A stretch of 64,000 bases of DNA from Prosapia bicincta (GCA_036971475.1 JBAIZL010000003.1:86916042-86980041), one strand, 5' to 3'; positions 1-11,005 are shown, counted from the first letter of the stretch. The notes: generated from the sequence alone by a model not told the origin. Numbers and translations are program-made.

Positions 1-334
1 TATATTTATTTATATATTTTTGTATGTGCTCTCTTTTTTATGATCGTCATCTTAATCCAGGTTTTGAAGGTAGGGAAGAGTACAGAGACAAGCCTTTATA
101 TCACCATTTTCTTCACTGTTTCTTCAATAGCTGTATCCACTCCCTTATACTTCAGCTTTCTTCGTTTCCCTTCCAAGTTTAACTGTAATGTGTTGTGGAA
201 GTGTAACATGGTCGCTTATTTCGTGTATCTCGCATTCGGTTATCTTGGTTGAATGACCTTGACGGTGGTAGGGGTAGTTTAGCCGCTTATTTTGCACATT
301 CCGTGATGGTCGGTTTTTCATTACATTCAAAAGG
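1..334. other. unannotated AT-rich DNA
   Basis: I see no gene, RNA or repeat here. Short open frames on both strands have no recognisable motif. Confidence 0.6.
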
Positions 335-336
335 TA

Positions 337-1222
337 CAGTAAACTCCCGATTATCCGTGGAATAGGGTGGCCCGGCAACGCCGGATAACCGAATTCCCCG
401 GATAATCCGCTATGAACAAAGAACACGCAAAACGATCGATAGTCGATTATTATACCATAAGTTACACAAATAATGACCCCGGTTAATGTAATTTACAAAT
501 AATCTTCAGAGGACAAAATAAATACAGAAAATAATTTAAAATGTCGATGTATTTGACAGATTATAACATGTACATTTATATGTCTAACTATTTACAATAC
601 GTACATAAGTATATGTCAAAAGTAAGTATGTATGTACATATGTAATTTCCTTTACACATAATACTTTCACTTTTTAACAAAAAAATCTGTCACTTTCGTC
701 TGTTTTTTTGTGAGCATTGATTTAGCTTTAATGTAGGATCTAAGTTTCTTAAAAAACATTTTGTCGCACAGTGTCTACTTGTGTCACGTTTGTCATAAAG
801 CCATAAAGATCGATAATGTATATGACAGACATGGATAATGCATATGTCACGTCCTAGACTATTTATAGCGGAGATTAGCTGACATTTATTTACAATCTTA
901 TGATATACATTAGGTTTTCGGGCGTCCAAGCATTTTGTCATTGTCTCTTATATACAGTAGTCTGCTCGCCCCTTTTATTTCGCTGGCCCGCTTCGGGATG
1001 CTTCCCTTTCAATGTAAAAATTAGTACGTACATATTTACATATCTATTCCCTTCATCGTAACTTCTATTAAGCCTTATATGTATTTACGTCGTAATTTAC
1101 CGTTTGGAAATTTAAACACATGCCTCTGATTGGATTAAAAATAGGATATTTGTAAAACAATAGCAGACGCCGGATAATCCTCAAACCGGTTAATCCGCCC
1201 ACGGATAGTCGGGAGTTTACTG
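337..1222. mobile_element. pogo/Tigger-like MITE (non-autonomous DNA transposon)
   Basis: The left end reads CAGTAAACTCCCG and the right end is its inverse, CGGGAGTTTACTG. The terminal inverted repeat continues for about 25 bp with one or two mismatches. A TA dinucleotide flanks both ends (335-336 and 1223-1224), the target duplication of Tc1/mariner/pogo elements. Further inside, both ends carry imperfect CCGGATAA/TTATCCGG boxes, possible transposase-binding sites. The 886-bp interior has no transposase frame, so the element would depend on a transposase supplied in trans. The superfamily call rests on ends and TA duplication only. Confidence 0.75.
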
Positions 1223-1224
1223 TA

Positions 1225-2414
1225 GTTGAGAAAATTATGATATCTTTGATCATGTTTATAGAGATATTTCTATTGGTTAGTGTATCGTATAAATTTCACT
1301 CCTTTTTCTAGGATTTAAGGTTAATTTTAGACCTCTCGGGAACAATGAGTAATAAATAAAAGGAATATTTTAAGGTAACGAAGTTTTCTGATGCATTTTC
1401 CCGTAACAACCCATCATAATGACAATTAGAAACATATACTATCAATTATTAGCAATTGTATTAAGCCAATTTGTGAATTTTCAATGGACGCATTTAAAAA
1501 AATCTAAAATAGAATTTACTGTATTTTGAAATCGACAAACAAATTTTATTATTACCCTTGTAGTTTTATATATTTTTGGAAAGGCATTGAATAATGCTGC
1601 ACAGTGACACCTCCCTCAACTGTCTATCTCGATTCAGAGAAGCGCTAGACAAGTTTTAAAGTTTCGGGAAGAGGTCAATTTTGAGCGGTTTTTGAAAACT
1701 AGACCAAGGCGTAATTTTGAAACCAGTTTCGATATAAAGTTGAAATTCTATATTTTTCTTAGTCTTTATAGGGTGTATCAGTATACCAAATTTCATTAAA
1801 ATCTGAAATGGTGAGGTAAAATGACAGTCGATTTGACATGGAATGACCCGTCTATCATAACCTAAAATATGCATGTTACCTGTATCAAATGAGTAAGGAA
1901 ATGAACTTCATTTCCCATTTCGCTAGGTGCGGTAGAAAACGGTAAGTCTAAGTAAGTTTGAACAAATTACACTTTAAATACAGTATAATTTTATGCAAGA
2001 TTAAAATTACTGTCATCATAAAAGTTTCGTTAAATGCAATGGCCAACAAACCATACCGAAAAAATTAGTCAGTGGAGCTGACCTATTGAGGTAAAAAGTT
2101 TAATTGCTGAACGTACTCAATAGAGATTCTGATAGAATATATTTAATGTAGGTAATAATAAAAGAATGCAGTTAATATAAAAGTCTTAATACATTTACTG
2201 TCATGTATACAGTAATACATGACAGTAATACATTGACATCGATGTCAATACATTTACTGAATAAAAATTTTATTTAACGAATTTAATTGAAATTCTTAGT
2301 CAGACGAGCCTATAATGTTTTGGAAAAAAAATAGAAATAAAATGTAAAACTCATTATTGTCATTATATTCAATTTATTATAGTAAGATGTTTCGAAATAT
2401 AAGTATATTAATAT
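1225..2414. other. unannotated intergenic DNA
   Basis: No gene is seen. A perfect 16-bp palindrome built on TTGACATC/GATGTCAA lies at 2233-2248, next to short direct repeats of ACAGTAATACAT. I assign no function. Confidence 0.55.
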
Positions 2415-2487
2415 ATTTATTAATAATCACTTAAACAACAGTTTATGACTATCCAAACTTTAAATTTAGTAAATTTGTTAAAACTTA

Positions 2488-2530
2488 CTAAGACACGTTT
2501 TCGATCGCTATGTGCCGATCTTCAATGTCT
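2488..2530 (-). ncRNA. degenerate hammerhead ribozyme motif
   Basis: On the minus strand the stem II arms GATCG and CGATC and the GAAA box are intact and are followed by ACGTGTC. The catalytic CTGATGA box has shrunk to CATTGA by a short deletion and a substitution. This is the left-arm partner of the intact motif at 3311-3360 and is predicted inactive. Confidence 0.6.
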
Positions 2531-2895
2531 TCTGCTTGGAGATGTTGGCTCAAGCGATGACGGTTTTAAAGGTAGGTTTTCGATATTATCAAATAGTATG
2601 TGTGATTTGTATTGTGCTTGTTCGTTTAATATGATTAGACTTTGTGTTTTTGTGTGTCTGTAAATTTCATATTGTTCTAGTGTGTTGAGATGTGGTCTTT
2701 TTTTGTTGATGTGTAGGATTTCTAGGTTATGGTAAATGTCTGTGTATTTGTGTCCTGTATCTTTTACGTCGTTGTAAAATGTTGAGTTGGTGTTCTGTTT
2801 GTGTTCCTCGATTCTTTGTTTAAAGCTACGACCAGTTTGTCCAATGTAGAATTTGTTACATTCGTCGCAGTTCAGTTTGTATACGCCTGGTGCTT
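2522..2895 (-). pseudogene. GIY-YIG endonuclease fragment of a Penelope-like element (left arm)
   Basis: The frame reads GVYKLNCDEC, then FYIGQTGRSFKQRIEEH. These are the GIY and YIG strands plus the conserved arginine of the GIY-YIG nuclease fold that Penelope-like elements carry C-terminal to reverse transcriptase. Downstream are H and LEQYEIY motifs; the E of the latter is the likely metal-binding glutamate. The CxxC pair before FYIG is typical of Penelope-like endonucleases. No reverse transcriptase remains. The open frame extends upstream past the palindrome centre into sequence antisense to the other arm, so its apparent N-terminus (to 2986) is an artefact. The frame ends in RRH-stop at the edge of the hammerhead motif. 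A truncated relic, probably not expressed. Confidence 0.8.
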
Positions 2896-2944
2896 GTAGT
2901 TTATCCTTGTTGTTGGTGTTGTGTTGTATTTTGGATAAACTACA

Positions 2945-3319
2945 AGCACCAAGCGTATACAAACTGAACTGCGACGAATGTAACAAATTTTACATTTGAC
3001 AAACTGGTCGCAGCTTTAAACAAAGAATCGAGGAACACAAACATAACACCAACTCAACATTTTAAAACCACATAAAAGATACAGGACACAAATACACAGA
3101 CATTTACCATAACCTAGAAATCCTACACATCAACAAAAAAATACCACATCTCAACACACTAAAACAATATGAAATTTACAGACACACAAAAACACAAAGT
3201 ACAAACATATTAAACGAACAAACACAATACAAATCACACAAATACTCTTTGACACAATCGAAAACCTACGTTTAAAACCGTCCCCGCTAAACCCAACATC
3301 TACAAGCAGAAGACACTGA
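2945..3319 (+). pseudogene. GIY-YIG endonuclease fragment of a Penelope-like element (right arm)
   Basis: This is the inverted copy of the left-arm endonuclease. It reads VYKLNCDECNKFYI and then a TGA stop where the glycine of YIG should be, so the active-site loop is interrupted. A second in-frame stop follows the NTNSTF segment. The rest (IKDTGHKYTDIYHN, LKQYEIY) is still recognisable. The terminal stop TGA falls inside the CTGATGA core of the downstream hammerhead (see 3311-3360). Dead as a protein, but it shows what the parental element looked like. Confidence 0.75.
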
Positions 3320-3360
3320 TGAAGATCGGCATAAGCGATCGAAAACGTTCTGTTTCAGTA
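3311..3360 (+). ncRNA. hammerhead ribozyme motif, intact core
   Basis: The parts are in canonical order: CTGATGA at 3316-3322; stem II GATCG (3324-3328) pairing with CGATC (3336-3340) over a 7-nt loop; GAAA at 3341-3344; then ACGTTC. The last A of GAAA plus ACGTT forms the self-complementary box AACGTT, and the predicted cleavage follows the C at 3350. ACAGA before the core can pair with TGTTT after it as stem I. The arrangement is type I with a tiny stem III, the form known from Penelope-like elements; such short stem III motifs usually act as dimers. Activity is inferred. Confidence 0.7.
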
Positions 3361-3411
3361 AGTTTTAACAAGTTCGGATAGTCATAAACTATTGTTTAAG
3401 TGATTAATAAG

Positions 3412-6400
3412 ATTCACCGAACGTAATAGACTATAAAATTCAAATATTTTCTAACTCATAAAAAATATTTAATAACATTTAAACTCAATAATGTACTGTA
3501 TTTCCTTTTGAATTTATTGTCGATGATTAAACCGTGTAAATGTTTATTTGTATTGCTTTCTACCGGAAGTAAGGCTTCTTTGTTTAGAAATTGGCATATT
3601 TACGTTTAGAAGAGAAATTAATGTCGGAGTTCCGAAATTTGTAGTATTTCTAAAACTAAAAGTTAAATTAGAAAAGGATATGAATGAATATGGCTTTAAA
3701 AAGTAGAAGAAACTTTCAAATTATGTAGAGAAACCTTTAAAACGATTGCTATCGGTATTATGTAGTTATTCTGTTTTATATGGGCGACAAGTGAACACCA
3801 CTGCCAAAACATATGACCGTGACCTCGACAGCAGTGTAACCTTGGTCAACAATTTCCGCCGCCCTCCAGCAGATGTCTCTGTTCCACGCCGTGTTTACAA
3901 AATAGCGCTGGGAGGGGCTAAAACATTAGTCTTGTTCCGCTAGATAAATTTTAGTAAGCCTAGAATGATAGTTAGATAACATTAGTCTATTGTACAAAGA
4001 AACCTTTTAAAATTCTTTCTTGTTTATTTTGTAATTAGTAGATTATAGAAATGATGACTGGGTTATATAATAATTTATAATTTTGTCATAAACGAAACCT
4101 TAGTTATAAAATATAACTTCCTAAGACTTTATAAAAAACAAAAAGCAACAGTTAAGGATGGCCTAAAAGTCAAAAATTTTTTTAATGTTTTTTTTTGTGA
4201 TGCTGTTACTATTCTTTCTGTGACACACGTATTCGTAGAGAACAAGTTTTACAAATATAGAACTTTCGTATTAAAATCAATTATATTTTTACGATATCGG
4301 GTTATTACTTGATGATTTAACTGAATGAAGATGTGAAAAACGTGTTCAAACTTACATTGTATTTTCATGTTTTCATACATTTTATAACGCTATGTAGGAA
4401 GTCGAAATTTGAGGTACAGTAATTATAAATTTTGAAGACAGTTGTAATGTTCATAAGTACAGAAAAAAAATTAAAATTTAACACACATCTTAGAAGTTAT
4501 AAAAATAATATCAAGAGAAATCTTGATTGTACAGAATTTCGTCACTGCTAACTTGAATTTACAATTTATAGACTCGACATTTATTTACATAGTACGACAA
4601 TGGACTCAAAGTAAATATCGGTTTAACTTTACAAACTGTTAATTTTTCGTGTCAAGTTATTGCTTTTTTTTATAATCAAAAGCTAACTGGTTACTTTGTG
4701 TGTAGATATTGTACAATAGATTATGGCAACGTTGTATAACATAGTGCTATTATTACTCAAGTATTCATAAAGGATTGTTTGTAAAGTGAGGTTATGTTTC
4801 CAAGACGATAAAACCTTTCCAAGTTTCAACCAGTAGACTATTTCTTTATTTCCGTCTTGCACAATTCAAGTTTCTTGTTTAGAATGTATTTTGGGGTTTT
4901 GTATTTTGTAGTTTGATGACATTTTATTGATGGTTTCAACTGGCTGTGAAACCGTCTTACTATCCCGGTGGCTTAAGAGTGATAAGATGTGGTCAGTAAG
5001 TGGTCCGTGCCTGTCAGTTGAGCTAGCGACTGAAAACGGCTTGATACAAAGTGTCTCCCTTGATAGAGGTTGTTATTTGCTAGGGGCAGCAGAAACGTGT
5101 GATCCAACCGTTGAAGAATGTCCTCGCGACAGTCAAATTTCCCTCGCATGGCGTGATATGGCGTGGAAGGGTGGGCTACCTGAACAGACCAATCAGAGCG
5201 AAGCAACGTGCTAGACATCCTGGTGAACATCCGTGTAGAATCTAATCAGTGTGTTTTCGAAAGCAGCGATGTAAAGCATCCTGCAAGGCATCAAGCAGTA
5301 CCTCCACCTCGACCTACCCGTTGTGTTCGTCTCCATATGTTACAGTGCATTCGATTTACATGGATGTCGACATCGACGCGACCGCGAGATACACTTCTAC
5401 CGTGACCTACTTGTTCTGTTTGCACCCTTTGTCTCCATGTTCTCCATGGGAAATGTTTCGGACCAACGCGTAAATCTGTATATTCATGTGAGGTAATAGG
5501 CTACCGATATCCCGAGGAGTAAGGCATAACGATGATGTCGATGTGAACTGACCCGGTGGTACTGAAAAATTGGGTAAGGGTGCGGACACGTGGGGTGATA
5601 TTTTAGAGCGCTGATTCGTTGTACACTGTACATCCTTTCGCCCATCGCCGGCAATCCTTTTTCGCCGATGCCTATACGAATCCTTTACACACTTGCCTTG
5701 CTACTGTACTGGGACCCGGGCGAGCTGCCCCGTGGATACAGGTGATTTTGGGCGATCTGTGACTGGCGGGAGCCAAAAATGTCCTCAGTAAGGTCAGAAC
5801 TGTTAGTGTAAACGTGTTTCGGTATAAATTGAAACTCTTAAGTATCCGTGCTTAGCCTAACTATTCTTTAAATAAGTACACAAATAAAGTTAATGTTATA
5901 GTGAACTCGTGTTTATTTGATCTTATGAAATAACTACCTGGTCCCCTAAGTATATTTGTGGAAAAATCTAATTTGTATAGTATTAGGTCAAACATATATA
6001 TTTTTTTCTTTATTTACTCTCTTGGAGGATGCATTTATTCCAGTGTTTTTCGTAAAAGATGTTCAGATAAATACTAACATTGTAATAGAATAGATACACA
6101 TATGTTGAGTAGAATATAAATATTGTAGACCCATGGTAATATCTACAGTTAGCAAAGGGAAGCTTACTTCATATTGTACAAGTTCGATAAAATACGTTCC
6201 TTTGAAATCACGTTCATTAAATAATTACCTTGGCCGGGCACAATATATTGAAACCGATCAACCGGAGTTTCATTCACTAAGGAAAATTGTAGGAGATTAT
6301 ATTCAAATAAATTCAAAAAAATTGTTTGTGCCGGGAATTTATCGGTGGCAAACCAAAATGTCGAGCGCTGGCGTTTATAAGATTTGATTTCGGGAGGGCC

Positions 6401-6610
6401 CCAACTCTACTCTTCTGACAAAAATTTAAAAAAAAAATACTGACTTTTGATTTTTTAGAAAAGGTTTTTTTTTATAATATTACAATTCGTATATAACTGT
6501 AGTAAATAAAATGTGTAATTAATCAGTCACAAGTTTTAGATACTAATTATTAGAAAGAATTACAAATTAATTACTTTTTATGAAATCACTTGTTTTTTCA
6601 AAACAAAATA
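3412..6610. other. 3.2 kb without recognisable features
   Basis: I see no supported gene. Open frames of 95 and 85 codons overlap on opposite strands near 4927-5230 in a locally more GC-rich patch (about 4900-5800). They have no motif I recognise and no coding-like neighbour. The GC-rich patch could be an old transposon or LTR body, but I cannot identify its ends. Confidence 0.5.
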
Positions 6611-6612
6611 TA

Positions 6613-7115
6613 CAGTAGAGCCTCGAAAACTCGATATTCCGTACAACCCGACACGTCTGACGGTAAATTTCAGTCTCTCCCCGACCGTCGGCGGGTGTCG
6701 TGTGAAAACGAGGTGTGCAAAGAGAGCGATGGGCTCTTTATTGTTAGTGTCAGTGCATTATTTATTTATTACAGCCTATTACTTGGTCTACGTTAATTTA
6801 TATTATTATTTGTTAATTTTATTTCATTGACAGTCATTAATGTTTTGATTATTCCATTTTGTCAAACAAGACAAAATTTTGTAAGCTTTTATTTAATACG
6901 TAGCCTACTTTATGCACCATTAAATTATGAAAAATTAAAAAAAAAACAGGTTTTGTATATCGTTGTAAATAGTTTAAGTTGTAAATGCTACACAATTTAG
7001 CAAAGAAGTTTGTGTTTTGTTTCATTTTCAACTTAAATTCCGGCAAACCCTTTCAAGAGGGTCTTGAAAATCGACCCCCTTTAAATCCACATGTCGAGTT
7101 TTCAAAACTCTACTG
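6613..7115. mobile_element. pogo/Tigger-like MITE
   Basis: The left end CAGTAGAGCCTCGAAAACTC is matched in reverse by the right end (its complement begins CAGTAGAGTTTTGAAAACTC). TA flanks both sides (6611-6612 and 7116-7117). It is 503 bp long with no transposase frame. The ends resemble in style, but do not match, those of the element at 337-1222, so this is a different family of the same kind. Confidence 0.7.
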
Positions 7116-7117
7116 TA

Positions 7118-8230
7118 ATTATTTATACATTGGATTATTATAATTAGTGTTAAACACTCTATGTTTGATATTGATATACCTCACGATTTTGGTTTAATCT
7201 TTAATAAACTTTATTAAAATGTGTAATTGGAATAATTTTATATATTTCTAGAGGAAGCCGGGGCCTCTACATACGCCACAGATATCAAAGAGAGGTACTG
7301 CTTCTTGTTCGCTTAGAAATTGTTTCCATTTCGTCTACTCTATCGGGAAAAAATAACCTCTATTAATATTCTTAACTAAGCCCTTACAAGTTTCTAATAA
7401 AGGCTTAGATATAGATGCAAATCGTCTTCAATTCAATGTTGGAAAGCTTAGACGGCTGCATGAGAACAAATTTAAACTGGTCAAGGATTGGGGTAAGGTC
7501 TTTCGCGACCAAATTACTGTGCACTTTGTGATGAGCTAGGTTTGATATGTATTGGTTTCGTAGGCAGTGTAGAGCGTTGAATCACCGTATCGGCCTTGGG
7601 ACTTGCACCACACATTAACGCATGCCTATTTATAGGCTTATTGACGAAATGTTGTCTTAAAAAAAAGCATCGCGGCTTCTTTGTTTACAAGATAAAGACG
7701 TTTCTTAATCAATAGATTGTGCTTTTATGCAATCATAAGTCTCACGATTTGAATTTGTTTTTTGTTAAATTATTGCTTACTGGTGTATTTTGAAATTCTA
7801 ATTTATATTCACCACTTACAGCCCAAGTTTAACCTCGGGTAAAGACGTGACTGCATGTATGTTACGTTTGTTGTAGGCTACAATAATTATTCAGCACGCC
7901 ATACAATGTGCATAATTATAATTAACAGTTTTATAAAGCCATGTTTTTTTGTAATATTAATACTCGTGTATAGTTTTCAATGAAAACAAAAACAGAAAAC
8001 GCTTAAAATTTTGTTCTACTGTTGAAGCTGGGAATCTCAAACTTTCAGGCTCTGCCCCCGCCCTTTATAACACTGATACGTTGTAGCGCCCCCTCCTATT
8101 TTAATTTGCTCAGGAATTACAATCTGAGTTTGCAATTAAAGCGAGTTAGGTTAATTAAAAATAAGATAATTGTGTTCACTTTTGTATAATATAAATGTTT
8201 ACTTTATTTTTAAAAGTTACTTCTATTGTT
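7118..8230. other. unannotated intergenic DNA
   Basis: No gene is seen. Around 8030-8100 a phrase like CTCAAACTTTCAGGCTCTGC resembles an eroded hAT-type transposon end, but no partner end or target duplication is visible. Confidence 0.5.
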
Positions 8231-8625
8231 AAATTCCTTCTATTAGCTCACACTCTCGTGATATATATCTTGTACAAATTTCCAATCGTTAATAAAATAA
8301 GTTTTTATCCATCCAATAATTTTCAAATACATTTTTTTTAACCTATAGTGGATGACAATTGATGTTAATGCAGTTTTTTTAAAAATATTTATTCAATAAT
8401 TAATTATATAAAATTTGTAGAATCCAGCCGGAGTCGAACTGAGAATCTTCATGTTCGAAGTTTAGCGGACCTTGGCACTGCGCCTTCTTTCCCATACTTG
8501 GAAATATATTTCTCAAAGATGTATATGAATTTTTGTCCCCCATCTGGTAATTGTTGAAACCTCCATTGTACAACCTTAAACTGTTACCATGGTTACCACA
8601 CAATATCTTAAATAGTGTTCTTGGG
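8231..8625 (-). mobile_element. SINE with tRNA-like segment, copy 1
   Basis: This 395-bp unit recurs in the opposite orientation at 34313-34707 along its whole length. On the minus strand it holds a conserved 5' block around GGTAACCATGGTAACAG, then a tRNA-like segment with an A-box-like GGCGCAGTGCC and a B-box-like AGTTCGACTCC, then an AT-rich tail ending near GTGAGCTAATAGAAGG. The tRNA-like boxes suggest RNA polymerase III transcription. The tRNA-like part sits about 130 bp in from the conserved 5' end, which is unusual, so the unit may be composite. No clear target duplication was found. Confidence 0.65.
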
Positions 8626-8841
8626 TAACTAGATGTGTTTTGTGTTGTTGTTAAACTCAGTAGGAATTAACTTTTAATATGTAAAATTTATATTTTGTTT
8701 ATATGACTTGTTATTTATGTAACATAAAATTACTTAAAGCTACAACCGATATGGCTGTAATATTACAGTGATAGGCCTGATTCGGGCCTTGCACAACATA
8801 TATCTTAAATAAGTAACAGGAAAAAAATAAAGTCAATTCTT

Positions 8842-8844
<3 letters not shown>

Positions 8845-8880
<36 letters not shown>
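8845..8880. repeat. (TA)n microsatellite
   Basis: An uninterrupted TA run. It lies 37 bp from the hammerhead-type arm at 8917. Confidence 0.9.
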
Positions 8881-8884
<4 letters not shown>

Positions 8885-8916
8885 AATGTATATAAAACAT
8901 TAGACATCTATATATC

Positions 8917-9045
8917 ATGAATAGTTATATCTGGAGTACATTCGTTCATTCTGCAGTGCATAAAATCGCAGGTCCGACGTTTCGCTAGAATCTCATCCAG
9001 CATTGACGAAGTGAACCCAACAACAGTAGAAGAGCGAGAAGAGTA
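8917..9045 (-). mobile_element. single arm of a CGTCAAT-type hammerhead-like palindrome family
   Basis: Nearly identical, with small differences, to each arm of the palindrome at 63541-63811. On the minus strand it has CGTCAATGCTGGATGAG, then TCTAGC, GAAAC and GTC. GCTGGA pairs with TCTAGC as a stem-loop directly before GAAA, the stem II plus GAAA layout of a hammerhead, but the CTGATGA box is replaced by CGTCAAT. Only one arm is present, so this is a half-element or a truncated copy. Confidence 0.55.
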
Positions 9046-9099
9046 TATATATATTTTAAACAACATAGGTTATTCAAATACAAGAATATTATTTATTTA

Positions 9100-9150
9100 T
9101 ATTCAAAGCTTTTCGTTGGTAAACAGTACCAACATCATCAGGAATGAAAA
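9100..9150 (-). ncRNA. hammerhead ribozyme motif, intact core (left arm)
   Basis: On the minus strand: CTGATGA (complement of 9135-9141), stem II GTTGGTA pairing with TACCAAC over a 5-nt loop, GAAA (complement of 9111-9114), then AGCTTT. The box AAGCTT is self-complementary and followed by T, so the predicted cleavage dinucleotide is UU, permitted but usually slow. Confidence 0.65.
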
Positions 9151-9199
9151 ATACAATAATTATATATAATAATGTTTTAGGCCTATAGCTTACATTATT

Positions 9200-9262
9200 G
9201 TAATTTTCATTCCTGATGATGTTGGTACTGTTTACCAACGAAAAGCTTTGAATAATAATTAA
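9200..9262 (+). ncRNA. hammerhead ribozyme motif, intact core (right arm)
   Basis: CTGATGA at 9213-9219; stem II GTTGGTA (9221-9227) with TACCAAC (9233-9239); GAAA at 9240-9243; self-complementary AAGCTT at 9243-9248, then T. Stem I can form between ATTC directly before the core and GAAT directly after it, and continues with interruptions. All conserved core positions are present. Confidence 0.68.
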
Positions 9263-9419
9263 TAAATATTCTTGTATTTGAATAACCTATGTTGTTTTAA
9301 TCACTTTCAGACAAGACCAGTCTTTGTAAGTAAACTGGCATAAATACCAAGTAAGATTCTTGTTTAGGTACATATAGTGAAAGTGATAAGTGAATACAAG
9401 AAAACAGTGTTGCAAAGCT

Positions 9420-9426
<7 letters not shown>

Positions 9427-9460
<34 letters not shown>
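9427..9460. repeat. (TA)n microsatellite
   Basis: A TA run followed by further TA-rich sequence to about 9545. Confidence 0.9.
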
Positions 9461-9465
<5 letters not shown>

Positions 9466-9548
9466 TGTTTTTATATTTAATATATTATATATATATTTTT
9501 ATATTTTATTAATATATATAAATATATAGACATAGGTGTATATATATT

Positions 9549-9625
9549 TCAAATTTTTAATCGTTGATAAAATAGTTTTCAATTATCCACTCAAGTTCAA
9601 ATACATTTGTTAAAACTTGTAGCGG
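9549..9625 (-). mobile_element. SINE 3'-tail fragment
   Basis: Matches the tail of the SINE at 8231-8625 through the phrases AATCGTTGATAAAATAG, TTCAAATACATTTGTTAAAA and CTTGTAG. Only the tail is present, which fits a 5'-truncated insertion. Confidence 0.5.
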
Positions 9626-10629
9626 GCCTATTTCAGGCCCCTAATTTCCCCCACAGACATCCCTCCCCCGAAATTCAATCGAGGGTACGTCCCTAACTGC
9701 GCTTAGGCACTACTCGGTCTCTTTTGCCAGTCTTAGCTGTAATCATTACCTAGCGAGACCACTCAGAACGTTCTCTTGATCTACCTTGTATTCGATGCTA
9801 TTTCTGCATACGTTGTAATGGAAGCTTCGATAGGTTATTATGCATCCTGATAATGCCAACAGTGTGAGTGAAAACATGCCATGGAAATAAAGTATATCAT
9901 TCAAACACTGTAGACCATTCTGGAAATTGTTGTTACCCAACTGGAATAAGTGCGTGACACGTTCTAGCGCGTGCTTGTCGGGGATTATCAGCGGAAATAT
10001 TGTCGGTTAATTTTATGTCATCATGTTCCTGTTGGTTATTATCTTCACCAGAGCGAAAAAGTATCAACAGTTACAAATAAAATACCGATTGCATCGTTCG
10101 ATTATATTGAGCGGTGTTTAAATGTCTCTTATGAGTGAAAATCATGTTTAAACAGATTTCAGAATCATGAGTGACAGGACAGATTTTAAAAGTACAGCCT
10201 GCTTAAGAGCTTACAATGACGGTCGAATCCACTTGCTGCTACATGACGAGTTTTGTCTAGCAAACGATAGAAAACAAAGAGCCCTATTAAAAAACATTGG
10301 TTTTTTGTAGTGCGTGTTGCATCAAAGGTCATCGCTAAGAAATTGCAGGCGTTGCGGTCGTTTAGAAATCTGATATAAATAAATTTGTTTAAAACTTTTT
10401 GTAAATGATCTGGTTAATATGACAAATCAAATAAAATAATATTTATAGCGGCCTTGTCAAATCTACATTATTGTACTAAATACTATACCTCATATTATAA
10501 TGTCTGCGGAACTGGCTTTTACTTCCCCTACTATCTCCCCCCCCCCCGAATGTCTTAACACTTCGAGGTCACGCGCCAGCTAATGTGTGACCAGTTATAG
10601 CGTTACCCAGGATGCACCGCGTGGAGGGC
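9626..10629. other. 1 kb without recognisable features
   Basis: No supported gene. A run of ten C lies near 10540. A 64-codon minus frame at 9746-9940 has no motif. Confidence 0.5.
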
Positions 10630-10668
10630 AGTTGAAGAAGATGGCTTTATTGGATCGAAAACGTTATT
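10630..10668 (+). ncRNA. hammerhead relic
   Basis: TTGAAGAAGATGG, then GGATCGAAAACGTTA, keeps the GAAA box and the self-complementary AACGTT box seen at 3341-3349. The CTGATGA box is altered (TTGAAGA) and stem II is mostly lost. Probably a decayed terminus of the family at 2415-3411. Confidence 0.4.
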
Positions 10669-10799
10669 TGTCGATAGGTTTTTAATTAATTTAATTCTAA
10701 CTTCACCAAGTCGTAATTTTATTAACTTTAAATTTAAAAGTTTCGAAATCGTTGTGGCCATCCAAGTAAGTTTTTCTTCTCAACGGTAAATATTAAAAT

Positions 10800-11005
10800 A
10801 GTTCACTCAAAATCTCACTAAACACTAGTTTATTAATATAAACTGACAAGTTTCGACGACGATGTTGTCTTCATTAGTAGTTGACTCTGTTACTAACAGC
10901 AAGAAGTTAGTAGTAGTTAATCACTGATGAAGGCGACATCGTCGTCGAAACTAGTCTGTATCAATTAACTAGAGAGTAGTGAGATTTTGAGTGAGCTATC
11001 CCATT
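10800..11005. mobile_element. palindromic element with hammerhead motifs, one arm intact
   Basis: Arms at about 10800-10890 and 10915-11005 are inverse copies: CTCAAAATCTCACTA on the left, TAGTGAGATTTTGAG on the right. The hammerhead motifs face outward. The right-arm core is canonical. In the left arm CTGATGA has become CTAATGA (complement of 10871-10877) and stem II has a mismatch. No open frame lies inside. Confidence 0.65.
10912..10974 (+). ncRNA. hammerhead ribozyme motif, best-formed in the window
   Basis: CTGATGA at 10924-10930. Stem II is six perfect pairs including one wobble (GGCGAC 10932-10937 with GTCGTC 10941-10946) over a 3-nt ATC loop. GAAA is at 10947-10950, then CTAGTC; the box ACTAGT is self-complementary and the predicted cleavage follows C10956. 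Stem I forms as CA/TG next to the core, an internal loop, then TAGTTAAT with ATTAACTA (8 pairs). An internal loop at that place in stem I is where natural hammerheads make the tertiary contact with loop II. Confidence 0.75.

Larger units (their letters stand above)
2415..3411. mobile_element. head-to-head palindrome of truncated Penelope-like elements
   Basis: Two diverged copies of the same about 480-bp sequence face each other around a centre near 2907-2934. Each arm, read from the centre outward, carries the GIY-YIG endonuclease part of a Penelope-like element, a hammerhead motif, and then a tail that includes the reverse complement of TTATTAATAATCACTTAAAC. Both arms start at the same point in the endonuclease (just before the GVYKLNC motif). 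This matches two 5'-truncated copies joined head to head. The arms have drifted independently: the left keeps the better endonuclease frame, the right keeps the intact ribozyme core. Confidence 0.75.
9057..9298. mobile_element. palindromic element with two intact hammerhead cores
   Basis: Arms of about 110 bp (9057-9165 and 9188-9298) are near-perfect inverse copies around a short AT-rich spacer. Each arm carries a hammerhead motif pointing outward. No coding capacity exists between the arms. The same tail phrase, TTCTTGTATTTGAATAACC, is found degraded near 57060. I read it as a minimal non-autonomous Penelope-like element or an end-to-end joined pair of element termini. Confidence 0.65.

Noticed and set aside
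2445..2663. 72-codon plus frame over the left arm of the palindrome
   Set aside because: Antisense to the Penelope endonuclease fragment and the hammerhead relic.
4927..5230. Overlapping 95- and 85-codon frames on opposite strands
   Set aside because: No domain, signal or repeat recognised, and both strands are open equally, as expected from local GC content.
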